From Tannerellaceae bacterium (GTDB taxonomy: Bacteria > Bacteroidota > Bacteroidia > Bacteroidales > Tannerellaceae): a stretch of 55,765 nt of DNA. This document shows, in pieces, positions 1 to 8,046 of this stretch. The stretch covers positions 1-55,765 of the forward strand of contig JAISDJ010000107.1 of assembly GCA_031264865.1 (NCBI GenBank), read 5' to 3'. Made by a program: the position numbers and the translations under genes. Position 1 is the first letter of the stretch, and each line of letters starts with the position of its first letter. The notes under the pieces are model-generated. The model was not told the origin of the DNA and did no database searches. It was given only the letters and a program-made list of their open reading frames with translations.

Positions 1-43
1 CATAATAATTGCATTGGTATTGGAAACATATAATAATAAGGGT

Positions 44-2419
44 ATGAAAACAATACTACGTAATTTCTTCTTTGTTATAAAGCGGTTTAAGATGGCTACA
101 TTGCTGAATGTGGCAGGCTTAACAGTAGCCTCTACCGCTTTTCTGGTATTAGTGATGCAAGTAAGCTTCGAATATAATTTCGACCGCATGCATGCCACCT
201 CCGACCGCGTGTACCGTGTAGACATCAACCGCGAAAGTTTCTTTGGCGTTATCCTCTCGCGTGGTTTTGTGGAGGCGGTGTTGCGCTCCTCTCCACACAT
301 CGAAGCGGCCACGCTTGTCAATCCCTACAATACCGGCGTCTATTTCTCTATCGGGCAAGAGGGCGAAAGAAACGGGTTTAAGGAAATAGTCACCACCTGT
401 AGCCCCGGTATAGTAAAGGTATTCGATATTCCCATCCTGCAGGGCGACCCTGATTGCCTCCAGGAGCCCGACAAAGTGATTATCCCCCTCAGCCTGGCAC
501 AAAAACTGTTCGGCAACGAATCGCCCATAGGTAAAGTGCTTCACGCCGAAGAAAGCGTCTGGACAAAAAGCGGCGACAGCTTCACCGTCGGTGCAGTGTA
601 CAGGGATTTCCCCGCCAATACGCAGCTAAAGAATACCCTCTACACCGCCATGGATGCCAATTATGATATAAACAATTTCGATGCGGCTAATTTCTTCTGT
701 TATCTTCTGCTCGACAGTCCTTCGTCAAAAGACAGGGTAACCGGTAACTTCAACGATACCTTTGATTTCGAAAAGATAAGCTGGAACCCGGAAGAAATAA
801 ACAATCTGAGAATGTCCCTCACCCCGCTGACCGATGTCTATTTCATGAAAGATATACAAAACCCGAGTATCATAAAATCCGGCAACCGGGAAACCTCCTT
901 TATCCTGATAGCCATCGCTTTTCTGATAGTAATCATAGCCGCTATCAACTTCACCAATTTCAGTACCGCCCTGGCTCCCATGCGCATCAGGAGCGTCAAT
1001 ACGCAAAAGGTGCTCGGAAGCCCCACCGCCACCTTGCGTGCCGGTTTTATGCTTGAAGCTGTCGCCCTGAGCCTTTTCGCCTTTGTGCTCTCGCTGTTCA
1101 TCATCTTTTCGCTGGAGAAAACGGCCCTTCTCTCTTTCCTCGACGCCGATTTACGCCTTTCGAACAATCTATGGCCCATCGGCATCGCAGGTATGTTTTT
1201 CTTACTCATCGGGTTGATAGCCGGCGTCTATCCGGCTTACTATATGACGTCGTTTCCCACCGCCTTAGCCCTCAAGGGAAATTTCGGCTTGTCGCCCAAA
1301 GGTAAAGGCCTGCGTACGGCCTTGATCGGTTTTCAGTTCATTGTATCAATCGGCCTGATAATAGCCGCCCTTTTCATACAGTTGCAGCAGCGCTACATGC
1401 AAAACTACACGGTGGGCTTCGACAAAGACCGGATAGCCATCGTAGAATTAAACAACAGTATGTACAAAACCCACCGCGACAGTTACATAAACAAGCTAAA
1501 AAGCTTCACCGGCATCGAAGACGTAGCCTTTTCACGCCAGAAATTGGGCGCGCAAGACAGTTATTCTACCAACAGTTTTCTACACGAAGGCAACTGGGTG
1601 CAATACCACCACCTGGACGTATCACCTAATTTCCTCTCTGTGATGGGCATCCCCGTCATCGAAGGCCGCGAGCCAAGGTCCTCCGACGAGTTGGCAAGCG
1701 AGCCTGTCTACATCTTCAATAAAATGGTACGGGACAATTACAACATACAGACAGGCCGGCAGAACCTGTTCGGACACGAGGCACAAAGCGAGGTACTTGG
1801 CTTCACAGACAACATAAAGTTTCGCTCCCTCCGGCAGGAAGACCATCCTTTCGCCCTCACGATCAATACGGGAAACTCTCTGCCCGTTTCCTATATTCGC
1901 CTCAAAGCCGGCACGGATTATTTCGCAGCCGTAAGCCATATCCGTCAATCCATAGCGGAGATAGATCCCGGATACCCGGTCGAAATAGAGTTCTACGACG
2001 TCATTTTCAACACGCTGTATCAGAAGGAGGAGAAGATGAACAGTACCATCTCGTCTTTCGGCCTCCTGGCTATCATTATCTCAATCGTGGGGGTATTCGG
2101 GCTGGTCGTATTCGAAACGCAGTTCAGGCGAAAGGAGATCGGTATCCGCAAGGTAATGGGCGCCAGTATAGGCAATATCATCATGATGTTCAATAAGACC
2201 TATATGCATATCGTGTGCATAAGTTTTCTACTGTCAGCCCCCATCAGCTACTATGTTGTAACGAAGTGGCTCGAAAACTTCGCCTTCAAGACGCCTCTCT
2301 ATTGGTGGGTATTCGCCGTTGCTTTCCTCACCGTTGCCGGCATCACCTTGCTTACGGTTACTTACAGGAATTGGCAGGCGGCAAAAGCTAATCCGGTGGA
2401 AAGTATAAAGACGGAATAA
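44..2419 (+). CDS. FtsX/MacB-type ABC transporter permease (first of two)
   Basis: This is an inner-membrane permease of about 791 aa in the MacB/FtsX superfamily. Such proteins couple cytoplasmic ATP hydrolysis to mechanical work on the periplasmic side, for example efflux or lipoprotein handling. The first transmembrane helix follows the short N-terminus (MATLLNVAGL). Large periplasmic core domains alternate with FtsX membrane blocks around residues 280-420 and 670-790, the usual duplicated ~800-aa layout. The ending NPVESIKTE is typical of these Bacteroidetes permeases. I chose ATG 44; an in-frame TTG at 14 would add ten unconvincing residues. No ATP-binding subunit is visible, so it probably lies upstream. 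The next gene is a paralogue, and a two-component system follows convergently, so an envelope-stress efflux role is plausible but inferred. Confidence 0.9.
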   Translation: MKTILRNFFFVIKRFKMATLLNVAGLTVASTAFLVLVMQVSFEYNFDRMHATSDRVYRVDINRESFFGVILSRGFVEAVLRSSPHIEAATLVNPYNTGVYFSIGQEGERNGFKEIVTTCSPGIVKVFDIPILQGDPDCLQEPDKVIIPLSLAQKLFGNESPIGKVLHAEESVWTKSGDSFTVGAVYRDFPANTQLKNTLYTAMDANYDINNFDAANFFCYLLLDSPSSKDRVTGNFNDTFDFEKISWNPEEINNLRMSLTPLTDVYFMKDIQNPSIIKSGNRETSFILIAIAFLIVIIAAINFTNFSTALAPMRIRSVNTQKVLGSPTATLRAGFMLEAVALSLFAFVLSLFIIFSLEKTALLSFLDADLRLSNNLWPIGIAGMFFLLIGLIAGVYPAYYMTSFPTALALKGNFGLSPKGKGLRTALIGFQFIVSIGLIIAALFIQLQQRYMQNYTVGFDKDRIAIVELNNSMYKTHRDSYINKLKSFTGIEDVAFSRQKLGAQDSYSTNSFLHEGNWVQYHHLDVSPNFLSVMGIPVIEGREPRSSDELASEPVYIFNKMVRDNYNIQTGRQNLFGHEAQSEVLGFTDNIKFRSLRQEDHPFALTINTGNSLPVSYIRLKAGTDYFAAVSHIRQSIAEIDPGYPVEIEFYDVIFNTLYQKEEKMNSTISSFGLLAIIISIVGVFGLVVFETQFRRKEIGIRKVMGASIGNIIMMFNKTYMHIVCISFLLSAPISYYVVTKWLENFAFKTPLYWWVFAVAFLTVAGITLLTVTYRNWQAAKANPVESIKTE

Positions 2420-2424
2420 CCCCA

Positions 2425-2438
2425 CCCCCTTTAGGGGG
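2425..2438. repeat. Short C/G palindrome between permease genes
   Basis: CCCCCTTTAGGGGG forms a six-base-pair stem with a two-base loop just after the stop of the first permease. The same core occurs inside the ygiQ gene of this window. It may act as a small terminator or be a copy of a dispersed palindromic element. Confidence 0.6.
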
Positions 2439-2474
2439 ATAAGAGATAGATAATGTAAATAATAAATAAATAGT

Positions 2475-4892
2475 ATGAATAACGAATTTGATTATAAGTC
2501 TCCCCTTCAGGGGAGATTTGGAGGGGTCAGAGGAGGCGTCTTTCGTAATTTTTTCTGTATACTTCGCCGCTTTAAGATGGCGACCGTATTGAATATTCTT
2601 GGCCTTTCGGTAGCCTTTGCCGCTTTTATGCTTTTAATTATGCAGGTGAGATATGAATGGAGTTACGACCGGTTTCATAAACAGGTAGATTGTATTTACC
2701 GGTTAGGTATTTATTGGCCGGATAACGGGAATCAGGTTGTTTTGTCTCGCCCGCTTATTGATCGGTTTGTGGCTTCATCTCCTCATATCAAAGAAGGGGC
2801 GATTACACAGTCGTGGATAAGCGAACTGTTTTTTAACATTGAAAAAGGAGGCGAAAGGAAGAGCTATAAAGAATCCCAATACCAGGTATCTCCTAATTTC
2901 ACAGAAGTGTTCTCTTTTGATATGATAGAAGGAGAGAGGCAGGCAATGGAAAATCCCGGAACAGTGATGATACCCGAATCAATGGCACGTAAGTTCTTTC
3001 AGGATGAACCGGCATTAGGCAAACAACTTTTAGGAAACGGGTGGAGTGTTACGATAGGAGGCGTTTATAAAGATTTTCCAAACAACTCCATTGTACGTAA
3101 TCTGATTTACAAAGGCATCAATCCCTTAGAAGGTAAAAACGAATGGGGGCACCAGAACTATCATCTTTATCTATTGCTCGACTCCCCCGCTGCTGCCGAC
3201 CAGTTAATCAATAACTTTTGGGAGACTGTTAATATAGAAGAGTTTGAAGTAATAAACCTTAGTTCGGCCGAATTACACCTGACCCAGCTACCCGATATTT
3301 ATTATGAAACAGACGTTCTGTTTGATACCCAAAGCGAGAAGGGTAGCCGCACAACAGTATTAGTCCTTTTCAGTATATCACTGTTGATTATCCTTATTGC
3401 CGGTATAAACTTTACCAATTTCAGCAATGCCATGATTCCTATGCGGATGAAGAGTATCAACATACAGAAGGTATTAGGAAGCACGGATAAAGCGCTTCGC
3501 CGGTCGATATTGACGGAAGCGATGATTATTTGTTTCATATCTTTCGGTATATCGCTACTTTGGGTAAATATCCTTTCTCATACCCGGTTGGTAGACATGG
3601 TTAATGCCGATATATCGTTCGTATCTGCTAATATCCCAATCTTTATCTGTACGGCGGTCTTGTCATTAGTGACTGGTCTATTGGCAGGGATTTATCCGTC
3701 GCGGCTCATTACCTCTTTTTCTCCGGCGTTGGTATTGAAAGGCTCGTTCGGATTATCTCCTTCGGGAAGGAAATTACGTAGCGTGTTGATAGGCTTCCAG
3801 TTTATTTCTTCGTTTGTACTGACGGCTGTTGCTTTGTTTATTTATATGCAAAATCGTTATATGGTAACCTCCTTAGGCTTTGAGACAGACCAGATAGCCA
3901 TAGTAAGCACAAGCCAAAAAGCTCGGCAAAATATGAATCTGTTAGGCGACCGCCTAAAAAGCGAAACAGCTATAGAAAATGTATCTTTTGCACAAACCTT
4001 ATTGGCAAGTAAAGACGATTATATGAATTGGGGCCGTGGTTTCAGAGATAAAAACATCACCTTTACAGTACTAAATGTCTCTCCCGATTTTCTCCAGTTT
4101 ATGGATATCCCCCTAAAAGAAGGACGAAACTTCCGTGAAGAAGACACGCACACACCGGGTGGCGTCTACATCTTCAACGAAACAGCCAGAAAGCAATACG
4201 ACCTGCAAGCAGAAGAATACATTACCGGCACTGAATGGTATGCCTGCGAACCAGCTCTAATTGCAGGTTTTGTTGATGATATAAAATTTGCTTCTTTCCG
4301 TCTGGCAATTAACCCAATGGCCTTTTATGTACCTCCCGTGAAAGACTTTACTCCCGTGTACGCTTACATAAAGATAAAGGCTGGAGCCGATATCAGAGAG
4401 GCAGTCCATACGATAAAACAAACCTTTGCCGATATAGACCCGGAATATCCTGTAGAAATATCTTTTTACGATACGGTATTGGATAATCTTTACAAGAAAG
4501 AAAAAAGCATCGGTATACTGATCATGTTATTCAGCCTGATAGCTGTGTTTATTTCGATTGTAGGCGTTTTCGGACTGGTATTGTTCGATAGCCAATACCG
4601 CCACAAAGAGATAGGCATCCGTAAAATACACGGTGCAACGACAGGACTGATCTTAGCGATGCTAAATAACAAATACATCCGGTTGTTGATCGTCTGTTTT
4701 ATCTTTTCCATTCCGGTATCCTATTATGCCATATCCCGGTGGCTGGAACATTTTGCCTATAAAATCCCCCTTTACTGGTGGGTCTTTGCCCTCTCATTCC
4801 TGCTAATAACTTGTATTACCCTAATCACCGTCACCCACCAAAGCTGGCGTATAGCTAATGCCAATCCGGTGAATAGCCTGAAGACGGAGTGA
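2475..4892 (+). CDS. FtsX/MacB-type ABC transporter permease (second of two)
   Basis: An 805-aa paralogue of the preceding gene, with the same two-half arrangement of membrane and periplasmic core domains. Matching landmarks include KMATVLNILGLSVAFAAF at the first helix, the NIQKVLGS segment near residue 330, GVFGLVLFDSQYRHKEIGIR near residue 700 and the ending NPVNSLKTE. The extreme N-terminus differs: where the paralogue begins MKTILRNFFFVIKRF, this protein has about 23 residues (MNNEFDYKSPLQGRFGGVRG and following) encoded by a palindromic, G-rich element before RNFFCILRRF. The gene has lower G+C and different codon use from its neighbour, so the two are not a recent tandem duplication. The stop lies six bases from the convergent response-regulator stop. 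An ATPase partner is not in view. Confidence 0.9.
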   Translation: MNNEFDYKSPLQGRFGGVRGGVFRNFFCILRRFKMATVLNILGLSVAFAAFMLLIMQVRYEWSYDRFHKQVDCIYRLGIYWPDNGNQVVLSRPLIDRFVASSPHIKEGAITQSWISELFFNIEKGGERKSYKESQYQVSPNFTEVFSFDMIEGERQAMENPGTVMIPESMARKFFQDEPALGKQLLGNGWSVTIGGVYKDFPNNSIVRNLIYKGINPLEGKNEWGHQNYHLYLLLDSPAAADQLINNFWETVNIEEFEVINLSSAELHLTQLPDIYYETDVLFDTQSEKGSRTTVLVLFSISLLIILIAGINFTNFSNAMIPMRMKSINIQKVLGSTDKALRRSILTEAMIICFISFGISLLWVNILSHTRLVDMVNADISFVSANIPIFICTAVLSLVTGLLAGIYPSRLITSFSPALVLKGSFGLSPSGRKLRSVLIGFQFISSFVLTAVALFIYMQNRYMVTSLGFETDQIAIVSTSQKARQNMNLLGDRLKSETAIENVSFAQTLLASKDDYMNWGRGFRDKNITFTVLNVSPDFLQFMDIPLKEGRNFREEDTHTPGGVYIFNETARKQYDLQAEEYITGTEWYACEPALIAGFVDDIKFASFRLAINPMAFYVPPVKDFTPVYAYIKIKAGADIREAVHTIKQTFADIDPEYPVEISFYDTVLDNLYKKEKSIGILIMLFSLIAVFISIVGVFGLVLFDSQYRHKEIGIRKIHGATTGLILAMLNNKYIRLLIVCFIFSIPVSYYAISRWLEHFAYKIPLYWWVFALSFLLITCITLITVTHQSWRIANANPVNSLKTE
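2499..2537. repeat. Palindromic G-rich element inside the permease start
   Basis: TCTCCCC TTCA GGGGAGA forms a seven-base-pair hairpin at 2499-2516, followed by a G-rich tail (gatttggaggggtcagagg). It encodes residues of about 9 to 21 of the second permease. Its layout, palindrome plus G-rich tail, matches the arms inserted in ygiQ at 51711-51837. Confidence 0.6.
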
Positions 4893-4898
4893 AGTATC

Positions 4899-5585
4899 TT
4901 ATGGAGCTGATAGCACATACCCCTTCTTAACAAGCGAAGTGATTTGTACGGAGGGGTCGTGCTGCAAGGCTTTGCGGAGATAGGTGATTTGTACGTTCAG
5001 GGCTAATGAGTTGGCATACGATTCGTTTCCCCATATGGTTGAGAGGATTCGTTCACGGCTTACGGCTATGTTGAGGTTGGTTGCCAGAATACGGAGTATT
5101 TCGGCTTGGCGGGAGGTGATTAGTATCTTGTTATTGCCGGTACGCAGTTCGTTTGTGCTGTAGTTGAAGACTGTATTGCCGAATGGATAGATTTCTTCCG
5201 GGAGGCTTTCGGGCGAGTTCATCTCGAACCGCTCTTTTATACGGGCAATCAATTCTTCGGGATAGAAGGGTTTTGAGATGTAATCGTTTCCTTTGAGGCT
5301 GAATCCTTTGAGGCGGTCGCTCTTATCCGATCGGTCTGAGAGGAAAAAGATGAGCGTATGTTTATCTTTTTCGCGAATCTTTTCAGCCACTTCAAAACCA
5401 TTGAGGCCGGGCATGTTAATATCAAGAAGTACCAAATCTGGTTTTACCAGGGAGAATTGTTCTACGGCCATTGTCCCGTTGCCGGTGTAGGTAACGTCGT
5501 ATCCTTCGCGTTCAAGGAAACGCTTTATCAGGAGAGAGTACTTTAAATCATCGTCGGCAAAAAGAATCTTCAGCATTGTCTTCAT
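4899..5585 (-). CDS. rprY: OmpR-family response regulator (RprY-like)
   Basis: A 228-aa two-component response regulator. The receiver domain (about 5-118) has the acidic pair D11/D12, the phospho-acceptor D55 in LVLLDINMPG and the conserved K103 in SKPF. The C-terminal winged-helix domain (about 130-226) carries the usual ILRILATNLN and NVQITYLRKAL helices. Once phosphorylated it should bind DNA and control transcription. It overlaps the upstream kinase by ATGA (stop of the kinase inside the start), so the pair is translationally coupled. The size and sequence style match RprY of Bacteroides; the symbol is by family resemblance. Targets cannot be read from the sequence; the convergent FtsX permeases are candidates by position only. 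Confidence 0.88.
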   Translation of the reverse strand: MKTMLKILFADDDLKYSLLIKRFLEREGYDVTYTGNGTMAVEQFSLVKPDLVLLDINMPGLNGFEVAEKIREKDKHTLIFFLSDRSDKSDRLKGFSLKGNDYISKPFYPEELIARIKERFEMNSPESLPEEIYPFGNTVFNYSTNELRTGNNKILITSRQAEILRILATNLNIAVSRERILSTIWGNESYANSLALNVQITYLRKALQHDPSVQITSLVKKGYVLSAP

Positions 5586-6997
5586 TGTGGTAGGTATAAG
5601 GTTACGGAGGTGCCTTCGCCCACATGGCTTGAGAGGGATACGTGGCCGTGGTGGGCTTCGGTTATGAGTTTTACATAGCTTAATCCCAGTCCAATACCGG
5701 GGATATCACGGTTGGGGAGGTTGGTTCCACGATAGAATTTGACAAAGACCTTTTCCTGCTCGGCAAAGGGGATGCCTATGCCGTTGTCGGTTACTGTGAG
5801 CCATAGCTCCCGGCCTTTTTGTCGGGCTTTTACTTCTATAGCTACGTCGGTTTCCGAATATTTTATGGCATTTTCTATCAGGTTGCTAAGGATATTGGCG
5901 ATATGTACCGGGTCGGCCTCTATCCAGGGAGATTCCATATCGTACCGGGTAGATAGTTGTACCGTCTTGCCTGCCGGTATATGCATCAGGCGGAGTACCT
6001 TCTCCGTTAGTTCTTCCAGATTGAACGTTATGGGGTAGAGGGAGGTAGATTCGGTGTCGGCACGCATCATATCTTTTAGCTTGTTCAGATAGGCTGATAG
6101 ATTATCCAGTTCAAACATGGAGTCTTGCGCCACCTGATTGGCAGCTATATCGTCGGCACGCATTTCTTTATCGGCCAAGAAAGATACGAACGTTTTTAAG
6201 GTCTGTACCGGGCGTTTGAGTTCATGAATCATTGTATTGACAAAGCTCTCCCTTAGTTCGCCTACTTTCTTTTGTTTTAGAATAGTCTTGACTTGGAAAA
6301 CCAAACACCCGATAAGCAACAGGATCAATCCCAAGGCCAGCAATAACTGGATAGCCATTTTCTTAAAAAGAGGTTGCGACGGAATAGCGATATCAATAGC
6401 AACCCCTTTCTGCTCAAACGGACTGTAAGCATACAGAACGGTAATTGTCGGATGAAGCAGGCTGCCCGATTGTTTCCAACCGGATATATAACTAAGCGAA
6501 TCTGCATCTGTCCAGGCTTTTATGGAATAGCGAATACCGGGAAGATCGGCACTGATAACGGAGTCGAGCAATTCCGTGCGGAACGGGTTCGTGAAGTTTG
6601 TCACCGCCCGGTTAACGGCAGCATGCATGCTGTCGGGAGACATCTTGGCATTCATAAACAAACGATATTTAACGGAATCCTCCGGCAGATCCTTCTCCCC
6701 TTCATCCGGTTTGCGATGAACAATAGAGAACATCAGGTTGTGTTTGAACGTACTATCCTCCTTTTCGTTCGAATACGCCGTATTCTGCTGGATAATATAC
6801 GTATAAAAAGCCTTCTGGGTAGCCTTGCGGATCGCATGCTCTTTATCACCTGCCTGAAGTGCTTTTTCGGCTAATTCCTCCGAATACGTATCAACCACAT
6901 ACCGGAATTGATTGTACAACCAGTACCCCTGTACACCAATCAGCAATAAGGCCGACAACAGTGACAGTATCCATATAATTCGTATGCGCCGTTCCAT
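5582..6997 (-). CDS. rprX: Membrane sensor histidine kinase (RprX-like)
   Basis: A 471-aa sensor kinase and partner of the downstream regulator. Transmembrane helices lie at about 8-24 and 214-236 and bracket a ~190-residue periplasmic sensor with no motif I recognise. The dimerisation/phosphotransfer helix holds H258 in FVNTMIHELKRPVQ. The catalytic domain shows the N-box NLIENAIKYS, then DNGIGIP and GIGLGLSYVK. It acts at the inner membrane to phosphorylate the regulator. A consensus -7 box lies 25 bases upstream of the start. The signal sensed is unknown. Confidence 0.88.
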   Translation of the reverse strand: MERRIRIIWILSLLSALLLIGVQGYWLYNQFRYVVDTYSEELAEKALQAGDKEHAIRKATQKAFYTYIIQQNTAYSNEKEDSTFKHNLMFSIVHRKPDEGEKDLPEDSVKYRLFMNAKMSPDSMHAAVNRAVTNFTNPFRTELLDSVISADLPGIRYSIKAWTDADSLSYISGWKQSGSLLHPTITVLYAYSPFEQKGVAIDIAIPSQPLFKKMAIQLLLALGLILLLIGCLVFQVKTILKQKKVGELRESFVNTMIHELKRPVQTLKTFVSFLADKEMRADDIAANQVAQDSMFELDNLSAYLNKLKDMMRADTESTSLYPITFNLEELTEKVLRLMHIPAGKTVQLSTRYDMESPWIEADPVHIANILSNLIENAIKYSETDVAIEVKARQKGRELWLTVTDNGIGIPFAEQEKVFVKFYRGTNLPNRDIPGIGLGLSYVKLITEAHHGHVSLSSHVGEGTSVTLYLPQ

Positions 6998-7022
6998 TTC
7001 ATCTTTCCTTTTTTCTTTCCTG

Positions 7023-7030
7023 CAAAGATA
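7023..7030 (-). promoter_or_regulatory. Promoter -7 box for the rprX-rprY operon
   Basis: Read on the minus strand this is TATCTTTG, a perfect match to the Bacteroidetes -7 consensus TAnnTTTG. It sits 25 bases upstream of the kinase start. An ATTG partial match to the -33 TTTG box lies about 20 bases further upstream. Confidence 0.6.
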
Positions 7031-7128
7031 TAGCGAGGTGATTAAGTTTACAATGTACGCAAGTCTTTTTTATTACGTGAGTAATATTTAAGTAATAAGA
7101 TTGAGTGGCTCTTATCAATGCTATCCGG

Positions 7129-7136
7129 TATTTTTG
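7129..7136 (+). promoter_or_regulatory. Promoter -7 box for the GLPGLI gene
   Basis: TATTTTTG matches TAnnTTTG exactly and lies 30 bases upstream of the ATG at 7167. I see no convincing -33 box at the expected spacing. Confidence 0.5.
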
Positions 7137-7166
7137 CCGGAAGTAATTAAAAGAAAGGAAAATGAT

Positions 7167-8045
7167 ATGAAAAGAAAAGTATTTATCACCGGCCTCCTTG
7201 TATTTGCTATACAGGCCGTAAGCATGCAGGCTCAAATGGTTATCAGTATCATTACGAATGATGAGGTGGAAAAGACGGAGCCTATAGACGAAACCGCCTT
7301 TTCCGTACAATACCAAACGTCGTTCATACCGGACACACTGAAACCGGAGCGTACCACCAACGAAACGATGATGCTCAAAGTAGGAGGCAGGAGTTCGGTC
7401 TATTACAGCTATGCCCGTTTCCTGTCCGATTCGGTTATCGACGATTTGAAAAAGAAAAATGTAAGTATCGACCTCATTGCAGATCAAATAAAGCAATACC
7501 ACAGTATGATTACCTACAAGGTATACAAAAACTATCCCTTGGGAAAGGTAACGATGCTCGAACAAATCGCCATGAACCGCTACCGGTGTGAGGAAGAAAA
7601 TGAACGCCAGTCCTGGAAACTTCTTGCCGATACGGATACCACCATTCTCTCTTACCCTTGCCGGAAAGCCGTATGCCGTTTCCGCGGACGCGAATGGATT
7701 GTCTGGTACACGCCGGAAATCCCTCGTAGCGAAGGCCCCTGGAAACTACACGGACTGCCCGGCCTTATCCTCAAAGCTGCCGACAGTCGAAACCATTATA
7801 CCTTCGAGTGCAGCGGAATCGTCAACGGACGTGAGGGCGAAAGCATCCAATTCGGGGCAACCGGCTACGAACCCGTTTCGCGCAAGAATCTGAATAAACT
7901 GTACGAACGCAATGCAGCAGACCCGGTAGGCTTTGCCAAAGCATCCGCCCCTAATCTAAACCTCAACATAACCATACAGGATGAAAACGGCCAACAGGTA
8001 AAAGCTCCTAGAAACATGCCCCATAACCCCATAGAACTGGAATAG
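7167..8045 (+). CDS. GLPGLI family secreted protein
   Basis: A 292-aa exported protein with a signal peptide (MKRKVFITGLLVFAIQAVSM, ending near AQA). It contains the family signature GPWKLHGLPGLILKA at about residues 191-205. GLPGLI proteins are common in Bacteroidetes and have no assigned biochemical activity. They are typically encoded beside an outer-membrane beta-barrel with an N-terminal carboxypeptidase-like domain, and that is the case here: the next gene starts one base after this stop. ATG 7167 was chosen because it starts the signal peptide and follows a promoter box; the frame is open back to 7101 but encodes nothing sensible there. Confidence 0.85.
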   Translation: MKRKVFITGLLVFAIQAVSMQAQMVISIITNDEVEKTEPIDETAFSVQYQTSFIPDTLKPERTTNETMMLKVGGRSSVYYSYARFLSDSVIDDLKKKNVSIDLIADQIKQYHSMITYKVYKNYPLGKVTMLEQIAMNRYRCEEENERQSWKLLADTDTTILSYPCRKAVCRFRGREWIVWYTPEIPRSEGPWKLHGLPGLILKAADSRNHYTFECSGIVNGREGESIQFGATGYEPVSRKNLNKLYERNAADPVGFAKASAPNLNLNITIQDENGQQVKAPRNMPHNPIELE

Positions 8046-8046
8046 G

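Noticed and set aside
14-43. Upstream TTG start of the first permease
   Set aside because: The ten extra residues are not seen in the paralogue, which aligns from the MKTILRNFF region.
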